A DNA stretch of 64,000 bases from Varanus komodoensis (GCF_004798865.1 NW_025336479.1:8944485-9008484); one strand, 5' to 3'. Numbered from the stretch's first letter, positions 51,640 through 64,000 are shown. Notes: generated by a model not told the origin, from the sequence alone. Translations and numbers: made by a program.

Positions 51640-52195
51640 TTTCAATAAGAGCTTAATTAAATCAGCCAATTGTTGGAAATGTAACACAGCTAATACTTCT
51701 CTTTCTCATGTTTTTGGCAATACCCAATGGCAGCTTCCTTTTGGGAGAAGGTAATAATTTGGATAAATCTTGTGGTGGAAAGTTCTTTAATATTCAAGGT
51801 TATGAATGTCCTTTTGAATTACCTACCCGTCTCTTGGAATTTAACACAAGGTCAATGTGAATGGATTTTCTTTGCCCTTTTGACAGCTAAAAGACTAATA
51901 TTACAACATTGGAAGGATAAATGGCCACCTGTAATAACACAATGGGTGGAGGATTTAATGAAACTTTCTATTTTTGAATGGGTGGCCTTTAGGTATAATC
52001 TACACATGGATAAATATTAAGATATTTGGGAGCCTTTGTTGAAATCCATGCATAATTATTTTAATAACAGTAGTATGCTCTGTTATATACTAATACATAG
52101 GGATATATATGCAACTAATGAGATGTATAATTTAAAATCTTATTCACAAATTATAATATATTGGGTTATTTTATTCTTTGCTCTTTAAAACGTAA
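51640..52195 (+). mobile_element. L1-clade LINE, ORF2 C-terminus and 3' tail
   Basis: The frame from 51671 reads CWKCNTANTSLSHVF. After a one-base loss the next frame reads MAASFWEKVIIWINLVVESS, followed by LTAKRLILQHWKDKWPPVIT and QWVEDLMKLSIFEWVAFRYN. This is the cysteine-motif C-terminal region of vertebrate L1 ORF2. An AT-rich 3' untranslated segment follows to about 52190. The element is 5' truncated, as is usual for L1. Confidence 0.85.
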
Positions 52196-54454
52196 ATTAA
52201 AAAGGCTGACGAGTCACATCCTTCCAAGCACCCCGCAAGTCTTACGGTATAACAGCTTCCAGGAGAGGGAACTAGAGAAAGGGGGCTTTGCCTGACTTTT
52301 ATCATTGTATAATTATAGTTCCTTGCTGGAGCTCAAGAATGACCACCAATATGCCAGGACTGACTTTTTTTCACATAGCCAGCTTTGCAAAACCACAAGT
52401 TCCCCTCTGCCTGGTCTCCTGCCTCGCACAAGAGAAACAGAACACAGTGTGAGCTCTTTGGGAGCACTTACAGGGCCCTCTTCCCTGTGCCAATGAATTA
52501 CAAGCCGCAGCTCAGCGGCTTGATGTGCCAGACATGCTAACAGAGGCTTGACAGATTGCAGCTCTTGGGAAGCACTGGTTTTTCCTCAGAGGCAGAGCTG
52601 GCTCCAGGGAACAGTTGGCAGGTCAAGCTGCTTGTTTCTGCCCAACCGAGCAAGACCAAGTGTTTGTGCTGCCTTCGTAGAGCTCGGCCAAAGATGCTTG
52701 ATCTCCAGTTTCCAAGGTGGGGCTTGGGAGCAGGGGGTGGGGACGATTTGTTTGCCCAGGATAAGGATCATTCAGTGGCTGATTCTCCTGCTGTGAAAGT
52801 GTGTGCATGGGGCGGGGGTCTCAGGAGCCAGGGAGAAGATGGAACAATGGGAGCCATTATGTGGGTTTCATGCTTTTCCACAGACATCCAGTGTGGCTGA
52901 TTATCAGAGAAAGAGGGCCAGCCGCTCACCGTGCTGTAGCAACTCCTCTGCGCTTAACTTTTGTGCCTCTCCTCCCGCCCACTCGCACAGGTTCCCCGTG
53001 CCCCATGCAGGAGGTGCTGGACACCACTGAGCATGTCAGCTGCAGATGGAGATTTCTAACTGAGAGGATAACAGTCCTTGCCTATCTGTAGGTCACTACA
53101 CCCCTCTCCCCCCGTCAGACTGGATGAAAGAGGGGCTAGAAATGGACCCAGGGCCTGCGGATGTAGGCCCAAATGAGTTCTGAAGGCAATAAAAGTGCTC
53201 ACTCAATTTTTGATACTTTAAATATACTAAACATTGGCTTATTTCCTTAATGCACTTGGTGAGCCATTTAAAATATTTATTCATGTGAGTGTGCATTAAT
53301 AATGTGATCGTTTTAAAACCAGTCTGAACCATGCACACCGTACTTCTAGTACTTGTGCTGTATGCCTGATATGAGAAGGCTGGTTGGCTGTTCTGAAATG
53401 ATATGCAGTATTCGTTAAGCCAAGTGGGATCTGAGACAATAAAGAGATTTAAGTAATTCATACTACTGAAATCATCGGTTATTAGAAACCAAGGTCATTA
53501 GCCTAAACTTACGAATTCATACCTATGATCAGCCAATGCAACATGAGGCCAACAAATTATCTCTACCTTATTTTATACCTGTTAGGAAGGCACTGGCAGG
53601 AATATGTTAGCCTCATCATGTGAACTAACGAAAGCATGCAAGCGTTAGGCTCTGGAAAACTCCCGGCAAGACAACCACAGTGGCCGCTCAGCAGCTGAAG
53701 CCAGGCTGAGGTCTGTGCCCTTCGTCTCCACAACTCTTCCGCTGGGGTTGAAGAACGACTTGTCCGACCGAGGCAAGATTCTGTACATGAAGCAGACTCA
53801 GCTGCAACATGCAGAAGCGGCTCCTGCATTACAGAGGTGCAGGAGAAGGAAGGAGCCCCACCACGCTCCCTCCTTCCCTGCTACTTCGTCATACAGAACA
53901 TCCAGCCAGACCCTCCACTTGGTTTTTTCCTGCAGCAACAGCAGCTGCAAGGGAGGAACAATCAGGATCATGGGACAAGGGAAGGGTGGGGCTTTTTTTA
54001 ATCCTTTCCTCTTCATGCTGTAGTCCCCGGCCCCGTCCAAAACAAACCCATTTCCAAAGCTGCTTTTGTCCTGGGAGGAATCCTGGTATCCGTGCCAAAG
54101 GAAGCTTCCCTCCTGATGCGAACAGCAGCTTGGAGGGAGAGATTTACACTCATGGAAAAAGGATTCAGATTCTCCCTCTAATGCTTCCATTTCCACTTGC
54201 TGCTGCACACATGCGCATACCTGTACAAAGACACAGCTTGACCACTGCTGTTGCTTAAAGGATAGAGACACTGCGTGCACCCCTGCACTTAACACCCTTG
54301 TTTGCCCCTAAGGAGTCCACGATCTCTCCACTGATGGGAGCCTGGTGCCCTAAGATGTTTTCGGGGGCTCATGGAACTGACCACAGTAAAGTCCAGAGTA
54401 AAAGAGTCCATCATGCTTTTCCTCTATATGTAAACAGTATTCAGAGCATCCTGC

Positions 54455-54528
54455 AAACTGAGAGCATCAGGGACCAAGGGATATAAAAGGCAGTATATAA
54501 ATGTTTTTTTTAAATAAATGAACAAATC
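54455..54528 (+). mobile_element. LINE/SINE 3' tail remnant
   Basis: The string gggatataaaaggcagtata followed by taaatg, a T-run and aaataaatgaacaaat is the 'ggcagtatataaat...aaataaa' ending shared by squamate L2 LINEs and their SINE partners. The body upstream is not recognisable. Confidence 0.5.
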
Positions 54529-57297
54529 CTGTGGTATCTAATACTAAAATATGCTTAAATGAAACCTACAAGTAAACACACACAGCAAACCAACTCTGGC
54601 TCTGGGAAGCTTGCCACTAAACTTGCAAACTATGACGCATGAAGCAGGTGTAAAGATGTTGTGTTTTTAATTGAACTGGTATTTCCCCTTCACCAGAGAA
54701 TATCAGCATTTTCAAAGCAACCTCTGTGAAATCAGCAAGGTGTCAGAATTAAAAGAGATTCTGAAGGAAAACAACACTCAAGTTTTCAAGTGTAAAATGT
54801 GCAAGTCAACCCATTATGCTTTGTCATATCAAATTTACGCTTGGATAGTACTGGCATTTTAATCCTGCTTTTGAAAGATAAATTCAAGATAGGAGGTCAC
54901 TGCTTGATACTGGTGGTCAAAATCATTAATGAACATTCAAGTTTTGAGAATGTTTCACTACCTCCACTCAGCTTTCAGAGAGGGGAGGTAGTGAAAGTCC
55001 AGACATGCAGACTTAGATGAGCAATTCAAAATTCAAATAATGAATATATCTGCTCTTAGTATTGCCAGGAAATATTCTTGTGTAAAATTCTGAGCCATTT
55101 TTCTGCATAAGGAATAGAAATTAATAATGTTGTGGGTGGATTCATATAGCATACCTAAAATACTTGTTTGGAGGAGAGAGACTTGCATTGGATCCTATTA
55201 ATGCAAACTCAAAATTCATCAAGCTCCAAATCTGTGAATCTTTTACTTGTCACGCAGAGTAACTCCTCTGTGCACTTGAATCAATTTTAGACAGTGCCGT
55301 TTCCTTGCAAAAGAGGGCCAATGGGTGACGATGGCCTGCAGCCCCAGACACTGTTCAGGCGAGAGCACTCAAAACAGCTAGGTTCACTTTTCATGGCAAA
55401 CGGCCCTGCGCTGCTTCCATAACAAGCAGATTTTTGCCAGAACTTACTGGAAGATGACTGTGTAATTCCCCGGGCAATGAGGTTTCCACACTTCCTGCTC
55501 CGTCCTTCCACTCTCGGCACACATCTCAGCTGCCCACATGAGAGAAATCTCCCTTATGGCTTCCAGAAGACCTCAGCAGCCTCATCCCTTCCGGTTTTCA
55601 GGTTCTCACTACCTTCTCCTAAGAGTTCCTGTATCTCTGCAACACTTCTTAGTCATTCCAGCCTCCAAAGGATTTTTTTTTTTAAAGCACAATAAAGACT
55701 CGTCCCTTCTCCCTCCATGCTTCTCTCTTCACCCTCCGTGCATTCACCTACTTTCTCCCTATTACCAAAAGTAAACAGGGGGACTGGCTCATCACTTAGC
55801 CAAGCGAAATAAAGCATCAATGCTGTGTGTGCTTCTAGACAGCTGAGCAGAAGAAGAAACCACTTCTGTGGCTGCTCTTTCCACAGGACTCTATGGTATT
55901 TCAGTATCAGCCATGGTAAAAAGATCTTGGGTACAGATGATCAGAGAAGCCACAGTGAAGTGTGCAAACTATAGAAGAGACTCTTGATTCCCTCCATGGT
56001 TTCAGGAGTCCAAAGGTACCACACAGAACATCATGACTCAGTCCAGATGGCACGCCAGACTAACAGAGGTAGGAAATCACCATGGCTTCCCATGACATGC
56101 AGGCCAGGCCAATGTCTTACTTGATAATAAGACTCCACTAAAGTGGTTTGGGATGGGACTCATCACTGCAGAGCTACACAAATTCAGTGACTTCAGAAAA
56201 TGGCTCTCTTGATTGAAGTGCACAACATGAAAAGAGATTAGCTTCTCAGCAATCCATGCTGGAATTGTTTATGTCTGTATTAAGTTCATGAAAACTTGTG
56301 CAAGAAAATAACAGAATCTACATTCAATGATAATAGCAGGAATGCTGTGACTTCATAACTGAAATATGTGTTCTACATATCTCTGAAGTGAGAACAGTAA
56401 ACCAAAGTCCTTATTCCTTATTTTTCTCAGATATCTCTTATCTGCATGGGGTATTCCTTACTTCAGAATGCCACAGTGATGCAGGTGTCCCTATGCCACC
56501 AACTTATGTCTAAAACAAGGTGTGTTTTTAATATTCATCTGGTCAAACTGTTCTTCACATTGTACATCTTTTCCTTTTCAAAGAAGCCTGGTGAAAATGG
56601 GACTGGCCAAACCTCATGGTTGCTATTAGTCACGATCATTATTTCAGGCTTCCAGTACCATTCCTCCTGCAGATTCAACTACTTATCCTCTCCCTTAAAA
56701 AGGACTCAGAAATTGTTCGTAGCATCTTGCTTCTTCAAACCTCAGTGCTGTCCTACCTTTAACGGTAAAATGCAGTGCTAGCTAAAGCAATAAAGGAATA
56801 AATAAATAAACACACCGTGTCTCCCTGTATGTGATGCTAAATGTTGATGTGTATTATTTTTCAGATCACTGAGTGCTGCCCTCTCTCAAGCATCCTTGCC
56901 GAACTTTAAGTCACATAGTGTCATGCAACTTGAGTTACTCCTAATTTCTCATGATTACTATTATTGTTATTTATTGGATTTGTTTAAACCACCTGTTAGC
57001 ATCATGCTCTCTCGGCAGCCAATACCGACACTGACTACTTTGTTTCAAAGATTCACAGAGGTGCAGCTACTTTAAAAATTGTAAAGTGCTTCTCCAGCTG
57101 CAGCCCACCAGTCATCTAATGTAATGTGCCTGCAATCTCCATCTCCTTCTGGCCCTTTGCAGATGGCATTCTACAGCAATTCATGGGCTAATTAGCCCAT
57201 GGTTTGTTCTTAAGTTAACTTAGGGTTGTTTAACCCATAAGAAAACCTAAGTGCTTGGATTCATGGAAACAACCTATGAATGTTACACATGCTCTAG

Positions 57298-57345
57298 AAC
57301 AGGGGTGGGGAATCTTCAGTCTGAAGGGCTCAGTGCATATCCTGC
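57298..57345 (+). mobile_element. Terminus of a hAT-like MITE
   Basis: The string caggggtggggaatcttcag followed by tctgaagggctc matches the left terminal motif 'caggggtggggaacc' of a palindromic hAT-like family, also seen at 58801 and 62537. Confidence 0.5.
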
Positions 57346-57579
57346 TACTCCCTCATCTGACCCACAGTCTTCTTTGGCTGTTATCTCTGATCAATGGTAA
57401 GAGATTAGCGAATATTTAAAAATAATTAAGCCGTAAATACCCTGCATGGAATTGAGCTGCGTCTTTGCCGACATGAAAGCTGTTACACTAGGAATCAGTT
57501 CAGGACAGGCATGTTTTAGACCTGAACTGTGTTCTTCAGGCATGAAAACTATGGCACTGGCACTGTACGTAAATAGAAG

Positions 57580-58141
57580 TACAGTGGTATCTTGGTTCAC
57601 AAACTTAATTCATTCACCATTCTGGTCGTGAACTGACCTGGCTGCGAACCGAATCAAATTTCCCCATAAGGTTCAATGTAAATAAGGTTACTTTGAATCT
57701 TATGTAATTTTTTTAACCACAAAAACATGAAACAAAGTACAGTACAGTATGAAGAGAGAGGCGACTACTGGCATGGAGGACAGGAAGGTGGGTGAGGAGG
57801 AGGTTACTGTTTGGAAGGAGAGTCCGCAACCGCGATCTCAACTACAGGAAGCTGTGACCACGTGTCAGAGTGGGGAAGATGGCCGCATTCGTGTTCGTGG
57901 GAACATGAACATGGCTATCTTCCCTGCACGAACACAAACGTGGCCAACTTCCCTGCACAAACACACTCTGACATGTGGTTGCACTGTGGGAAAGATGGCC
58001 ACGTTCGTATTTGTGGGGGCCGCGATCGTGTTCATCACCCGATGCAGAGTTTGCAAATGGAAGCAAAATTTTGCCAAACTTTCTGTTCGCAAACCGAATT
58101 GTTCGCAAACAGAAGTGTTCGTGAACCGAGGTATTGCTGTA
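57580..58141. mobile_element. Tc1/mariner-like (pogo/Tigger-type) non-autonomous element
   Basis: The left end tacagtggtatcttggttca and the right end tgaaccgaggtattgctgta are terminal inverted repeats of about 25-30 bp with a few mismatches. Inner blocks cgaaccgaatcaaatt and cgcaaaccgaattgttcg also pair. Each end is bordered by TA, the target site of Tc1/mariner transposons. The element is 562 bp and holds no transposase motif. An additional 8-bp direct repeat, atagaagt, lies just outside (57573-57580 and 58143-58150). Confidence 0.8.
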
Positions 58142-58214
58142 CATAGAAGTGAGCTATGTTTTTTATGCTTGGTGGAAACATTTCAAAATTGAGAAGTATG
58201 ACATCCATACAGAA

Positions 58215-58560
58215 TGACATATAAAAAGTACTTCTTCACACAAGATATAGTAAAACTATTGAATATACTGCCAAGGGAAGTGGTGGTGGCCACTAATCTG
58301 GATGATTTTAAAAGGAAGTATTCATTTAGGAAAGGAGGCTATCACTGGCTGGCCATGTGCCCCCTCCTTTACCAGAGACAGCCTGCCTGCATGCACCAGT
58401 TGCTGAGGAGCTTGGGCAAGAGGAGGTCTTGCAGCCATCCTGCTTCAGGGACCCTGTGGCAGCTGGTTTGCACCATGTGAATGGAGTGCTGGACTGGATG
58501 GACCTTTGGCCTGATCCAGCAGGGCTTTCTTATATTCTTATATCTTGGGCCCAGCCCTTT
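58215..58560 (+). mobile_element. CR1/L3-like LINE 3' end
   Basis: It reads aaaaagtacttcttcacaca, ctgccaagggaagtggtggt, ggccactaatctggatgatt, ttgctgaggagcttgggcaa, gagtgctggactggatggac and cctgatccagcagggctttc, ending ttatattctta. This is a colinear 3' end of an L3/CR1-type LINE, about 345 bp, and the best-preserved copy of the family in this window. Confidence 0.85.
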
Positions 58561-58798
58561 GCTTTGGCCTCGCACATGGCTGGCATGCAGCTCCCAGATC
58601 CTTCCTGAACTGGAATTTGCTCTCCAGGCTGAAAAATGCCAGCCCTGCTCTAGAAGAATCTCCAAATTTCTGTTAGATTATCCTGTAGGGTCATGAGAAT
58701 TATATTGTAAGAGTGCTTGACTCAAATTACCCATCACTATTGTAGACAATGGAAACCTTCTTAGAATAAGCTTCTCACAAGGGGTGGACAACCTCTAG

Positions 58799-58912
58799 CT
58801 CAGGGGTGGGGAACATGTGGCTCTCCAAATGTTTTGGCTTACCAGCCTCAGCTAACATAACCAACGTTGAGGGATGGCGGGAGTTGGAGACGAAAACATT
58901 TGCTCTACCTAA
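58799..58912. mobile_element. hAT-like palindromic MITE
   Basis: The left terminus caggggtggggaacatgtgg with ctctccaaatgttttgg faces gggagttggagacgaaaaca followed by ttt. The element is colinear with the squamate palindrome that joins 'caggggtggggaacc' to 'gggagttgtagtccaa' arms. The outer right terminus is decayed. Confidence 0.65.
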
Positions 58913-60424
58913 TCAGTATGTTTTTCCCTATTAACAGATGGGACTCTGATCTCCCAGGAAGCTGTATTTATGTCAGTTATTAAAGAAATGTGTGCCCTAC
59001 TCTCCAGTACTGGCGCACCCAGGGCAGCTCAGTGCAGTTCTTCCTTTTCTTGATGCCAAGACAAGCACAGGGGGCAGGAGGTGCTCCAGGCTAAGGGTAG
59101 CCTTGGAAATATGTGCTTCACAACATCGCAGGCTCCATGAAATGACCTAAGCTAGATAGCTTAAACAGGTGGCACCTTCTATCAGCTTGGAACAGAAAAG
59201 TATGCTTTCTAATCCAATAGAAAACTTCATTTTTTCTAGGTCTGATTACCATTTGATTCAGCTTTCCCAAAAATAAAACTCTTCCTGCTCATTTAATGGC
59301 ATTATTGCTCATTCCCACAATTAAACAGCTGTGTTTTCTATAATTCACAAATAAGCAGTTTGAGATGAATGCTGGAACACTGCAAGGAAAACAGAATTTT
59401 TAAATGTGAATTATCATGTCCATAGAAAGAGGTGGCAGTAATATAACATACATTCAGAGGTTTGTATGTTTGGGTTTTTTTTCAACTGTTAACTGGTTGA
59501 TGGTACAAGACAAAAAAATTAAAACTTGATGCTGGTATTCCTACAAGAGGCAAAAAGGCAACTGGAAATACAGGAGGAACCAGATGTGCGCTACTTACAG
59601 AGGAGAGAACCTGTATTACTACTGATTTTTGAATATTAATAAAACGAACATCTCTCAGAAAAGAATGGGAACAGCCAGTCATCCAGTTGACATCAGGGTA
59701 GGAAAAGCAATAGGGATTTTACAACTGCAGAATGGTAGATTTAGGAGGAATGTCCTAACTAGGAAAGCCATTTGGCAGTGGAAAATAAGTTGCCAATGGA
59801 GGATGTAGAATTTCCTTCCTTGGAAATTCAAGGGGGAAAAAGCTTGACCATGCATTTAAAGGCCAAACTCAGCAGCATTTAAGGCCAAACTCTCAGGAGA
59901 TCTGTCAACAGAATTTCTCTCTCTCCCTCTCCTCCTTCCCTTCCTAATGCTTGTGTCTGTGTGCCTTTGAAAAACTTTTAACAGCAGCTCTGGGGGAGAG
60001 ATTTAGATCACAGTGTTCTAGGAGGGGGTCAAATCTTTTCCTTGTGTCATCTTCTCAGTGAAAACTCCCTGCACAAGCTATGATTTGCTCTTCATGAAGC
60101 AATTTCCATGTATCATGTGGACAAAACTTCCTATCTAGGCAGATGGGTTTTTTGCAGTAATTTTAATTGTATTTCAAAGTTTTCATATTATTAGAATGCA
60201 TTGTCTTGCCAATCTTCAGTTGAAGTTGCCAGAAGCTCAATATTGAGCCCTTGTGGAGAATCTGAAGGCGATTTGAATTAGTTTGCAATTTAACAAGCAA
60301 AATGTGCCTCTTAATAAAAGAAAAAACTGCCTTGAATGTTTTTTTCTTTCTCTACTATGTGAGCAAACTACAAGTAAAACAAACCTTTCCCATGCAAAGT
60401 AAGCAAATATACCTGTAACGCTAA

Positions 60425-60502
60425 AACCGCAATCCTACATGCATTTTCCTGGGAAAAAAATTCATTGAACTGAAGAGGATTTACTTGAGTCTATAACCCT
60501 AA
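60425..60502. mobile_element. Palindromic squamate repeat, same family as 32836
   Basis: The order accgcaatcctacatgcatt, ttcctgggaaaaaaattcat, tgaactgaagaggatttact and tgagtctataaccc follows the family consensus as remembered. One arm is more diverged than the other. Confidence 0.6.
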
Positions 60503-60859
60503 CCCTTCACTGATGAAATTAAAGTCTTTAGGTCAATTATATTATTACAGCTAGCAGCCTATTACTAGCAATTCATAATTAGTTACAATGCACCACTGTA
60601 CTTTTAAAATAAAGTTTATGGAGGCTGTACGGCTGTCTCTTTTAAAATATACAGTACTTGATGAAAATGCAAACTTTGTATATTCATAACATATTAAAAA
60701 TATGCAATCTATCTGAGGAGGAATGCGCTTTCTTTGGCTAGTATCTGTACCTCTCTTGGACAAGCTTCTTTCCTTTTAGGAGAGGCCATGAGACTAGGAT
60801 TGAGAGAGCTGGGCAAAGAGGTACTCAGACCTTTAGCTCTGAGGGCTTTCTAGCATTCT

Positions 60860-60962
60860 CTGTTGTAATTTTATTAATGCATGTTAATGGTACTTGCAAG
60901 CCATCTTGGGAAGATTTGTATCCTGAAAAAGACAGGACAGTAATAATTGCAATAAATTGCCG
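60860..60962 (+). mobile_element. LINE 3' tail remnant
   Basis: The string gtacttgcaagccatcttgg followed by gaagatttgtatcctgaaaa and an aataattgcaataaattgcc end resembles the L2-type tail ('gcaagccacctggg...ataaatgcaataaa'). Confidence 0.45.
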
Positions 60963-62534
60963 ATCAGAAGTATTTTCTTTAGCTTAGTTACAGACTATGC
61001 TAAGAATGAATGGATAATAACAATCAGAAGAATTTACACTGTAACTTAGAACGGTCAGGGAACCATACACTTATTACCACAGTAAAATTTACTACTGCCC
61101 TCTGAGGGAGATCTGTCTTACTATCTCCATATTAGAGATGGGTGCTGAGACAGGAAGAAAGAAATTCAAGGAATTTGTTGCACTATATTTTTTACTACTC
61201 TTTTTGGAATGTGTGGGCTTGCCTTCTTCTCTGAGTTGCATACCCTTGAAATTATCTATCGCTGGGCACATGGCCTACCTGAACAATTTTCACAAAACTG
61301 AAAAAAACGTAGCCTGTTTTGCATCCATGAAGGAATTCAAAATTCTGGAAGCCAATACAGCATCAGAGGCATACACTGAATGTGCTTGGCATGTCGGGTT
61401 CCCTCGTCAGATACGAAGTGTGCCCGACCAGTGCAGTCTTGCATGCTTCGGTGAAAGCAAACATTGCTGCAAGTACAGCAAGTGATGAGGAAGCTGTGGG
61501 TTTCCAAGATCCAGAACAGCATATCCTTTGGTCTACCAGTAACGTAAGAAAATACAGTCAGGCTAATGCCTCTCCAGACACAAGGAACATCACCACCACG
61601 ACTTCCTGTGGACAGATGCAAGGGGGAAGCGAGGGTGCTGCTGGAGTCCGCTCCAAATACCGGTTTTTAAAATCCACAGGCCGCCCTTCCCTTCCTCTGC
61701 TTTTGTTTGCTATCTTCAAAAAGGAATCAGCCTTGGATCCAGCTTGTCAGGCCAGGGCTTTGCTTTCAAAACATTCAACAGGTGTGAAGAGCTTGTTTGG
61801 GCCCGGTTTACTCAGATATGCTAGTGCCCCTTGAGGATTGTTGACAGAGCACTCCATTGTGAACAGAGGCTGGCTGACCCTTCAGCAAACACCGCCAGCT
61901 TATGCCCAGGGGCTTTATCAGAGGAGATCTGAAGGAAAAGGAGACCTGATGGCTTGTTTGACTGACACCCTGGTCCGAGTTATCACCAACTCGCCTAGGA
62001 CATGAAAAGCATTGCAGGGAGGTGTCAGGGCAAGTCCTGGGTCAGGGCAAACACCTTGCAGCTGTTAGGATGTTTCACTCCAGAGCCAGCTCAGCCAGAA
62101 ACAAGCCCCATGCTCAGCACTGAGGTCTCCACCTGGCCTGCACTACACCAGTCTGGTGGCTGCCATTTGTCCCTTCGCTTCAATCCAGGCCTGTGCTCTT
62201 GATTTGCTTTACCACATCTATCAACCTAAGAAGATTTCTGAGGACTGAGCAATGGGTTAGGTATCAGTTGCTCTAACATTGAATCCTAATTGTTCTGAGC
62301 TGCAAACAAGCTTTCCTTAGGCATTGCCTTGCCTTGTTTCTTTAAGAAGAATGAAAGTGCTTGCCAGCAATCCCATTCCTAAGGTGCATAAAGAGAATTG
62401 GTACAAGTTTTGCTCCAACATGGAGCAGAACTTCCAGAATATCAGCTTGCTTCCCTCTTCCACATAGCTTCCTTGTTCAATTAGGGTAATCCATAAATAA
62501 GTCCATTCCAAATATGCTGCAGTAGGATTGACTA

Positions 62535-62660
62535 ACCAGGGGTGAGGAACCTCAGGCCCAGAGGAGAGGGCAAACCTGGCCCTCCTGTGGTCCCAGCCCA
62601 ATCCTTTGAGGAACACACCCTTCCTTTGGCCTCACCGCCTTTCCTCCAGCCACTGAACCC
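62535..62660 (+). mobile_element. hAT-like MITE remnant
   Basis: The string accaggggtgaggaacctca with ggcccagaggagag, and then cctggccctcctgtgg, resembles the 'caggggtggggaacctgaggccc...' terminus of hAT-like palindromic elements. The right border is unclear. Confidence 0.45.
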
Positions 62661-63877
62661 TTGTACAGTCCTTCCCCATTTGAAATACCTCTTTCTAGGC
62701 TTGGTTATAGACAGCAAGATACAATAGGCTGGTTCATCTGTCTTTAACCTGCCAACCACTGGAATGCAGCCTCTGACAGTTTCCCTGAAATTGAGTCGAA
62801 CCTTTCTTGGCCAGTAAGCACCTCCCAACCTTTCTCAACCAGTAGCCACTTTTCAAACTTGGAGATTGTTTCATGGGAACTTTCAGAAGGTTGTTGTCAT
62901 GTTGGGTGTGACCAAACACAAAACACTCATTTCCCAGAAGGCAAAGCACAAAGCACCCATTCCACAGCAGGTGTGACTTTGCACAGCTATCACGACAAAT
63001 CTAAGTGTAGAACAATGCCCGTGCTTGGTACCTGCTGCATTTTGCAGGTAGCACCCTAGGACGTCACCCCGGTGATGCTTCCTATTTATGCACCTACAAA
63101 ATTTGCACATATGCACCTCTGGAATTGCACAATTGCGACTATTAAAAAAAAAAAGGACAAAACTGCTTTTGGGGCACCAAAAGGGGTCGCAGTGAACCAC
63201 TGACAGCCCTTCCAGTGCACTGACTGAAACCTTGAGAGGGGTTGTTAGTGACCATCAAGAAAGAGAGAATAAAAAGGGAAAATATTTTTTTAAAAGGTTA
63301 AACATGGAGAAGCGGGCATGGCAAGGCAAAACAGCTCCCAAGCCCAGGAGCAGTAGTGGAGCAACAAGCCATGGACGGCCGTCTCACCTTGGACACTGAT
63401 CCCGCAGCTGCTGCGGGGGAGTCTGGCACACACAGCGAATGCTGTTTTGCCACTCCTGCCCAGCGGCTTGCTTCCTCTTGCCCACATCCCACAGCGGAGA
63501 CAGTTGTCTGGGTTCGGCTGACACGCCATAGATGAAACGAGCCATCGCAGAGCACAGACCCCCGGGCTGGCTTGGTGGGAAAGCAGCACAGGCCCTGAAC
63601 AAGCAGCCCACATTCAGATGACATGGCAACCCACTACCTGGCAGGCACTTGTGCCAAGCGACCCCGGGCAGTGTGTGGTCCTGTGTTTCAGGCAGGCCCT
63701 GAACAAGCCGTTAATCCCTGAAGTACTGGGCGGGCTGGTGCAGAACAAGCAGGTATTTCTGTGATCTTGTGCCACTTTTGGTTTTGCACCACAATGGCAA
63801 CCCCAGCCGTAAGCAGTTCCCCCAAGCAATGACAAAAAGGGGCCATGCTACAGAGACAACTGTTCACCACCTGCAGT

Positions 63878-63975
63878 ATTACTTTATTTATTGGATTCAT
63901 ATGCCCCCTTTCACCCCAAATGGTACTCCAGGTGGTCTGAATGCCATTTTGTATTTATATAAACAAGGGCAGTAG
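63878..63975 (-). mobile_element. LINE/SINE 3' tail remnant
   Basis: The string attactttatttattggatt followed by catatgccccctttcacccc resembles the reverse of the common '...gggcatataaatccaataaataaa' tail. The adjacent body is not recognisable. Confidence 0.4.
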
Positions 63976-64000
63976 GAGTGTATGTTAAGGAGAATAACCA

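Noticed and set aside
53798-54295. Overlapping open frames of 149-165 residues on both strands
   Set aside because: Both strands are open over the same span, no domain is recognisable, and nothing resembles splice or start context. It is most likely chance in GC-rich intron DNA.
57749-58192. 147-residue open frame inside the Tc1/mariner-like element
   Set aside because: It has no DDE or HTH transposase motif and is built from repeated terminal text of the element (cgttcg and caaac units). The element is non-autonomous.

Overview
The window is one stretch of a vertebrate gene, read on the minus strand: the 3' half of netrin-1 (NTN1). Four internal coding exons are recognisable. From gene 5' to 3' they are 42804-42616 (laminin-type EGF module LE2), 23973-23824 (LE3), 20979-20926 (a 54-bp linker micro-exon) and 1307-1233 (start of the C-terminal NTR domain). 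All four have AG acceptors and GT donors, and all are phase 1-1, so they join without a break. The exon with the start codon, domain VI and LE1 lies beyond position 64000. The terminal exon with most of the NTR domain lies before position 1. Under 1% of the window is coding.

The repeats point to a squamate reptile, most likely a lizard, although the species cannot be read from this sequence. I see several Sauria-type tRNA SINEs, a Bov-B LINE fragment with readable reverse-transcriptase C-terminus, an L1 ORF2 C-terminal fragment, several L2-like and CR1/L3-like 3' ends, a second tRNA-type SINE family, short hAT-like and Tc1/mariner-like non-autonomous DNA transposons, and small palindromic repeats. 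Coexisting L1, L2, CR1/L3 and Bov-B is typical of squamates and not of birds or placental mammals.

Layout in window order: 1-1232 is part of the last intron, with a SINE ending about 60 bp from the splice donor. 1308-20925 is a 19.6-kb intron rich in old LINE pieces. 20980-23823 is a short 2.8-kb intron. 23974-42615 is an 18.6-kb intron with microsatellites, CR1-like tails and a SINE close to the LE2 exon. 42805-64000 is at least 21 kb of the intron upstream of LE2, holding the Bov-B, L1 and CR1/L3 pieces and a Tc1/mariner-like element with terminal inverted repeats.

Functionally there is one product. Netrin-1 is a secreted laminin-related guidance cue; LE2 and LE3 contact DCC, neogenin and UNC5 receptors, and the NTR domain is basic and heparin-binding. 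I found no second gene, RNA gene, CRISPR array or viral element, and no sign of an undescribed system. The more interesting observations concern splicing: symmetric exons, an in-frame micro-exon, an inverted SINE pair around the LE2 exon and a SINE beside a donor. Others concern repeat structure, plus a few repeat-poor blocks that may be conserved regulatory DNA.
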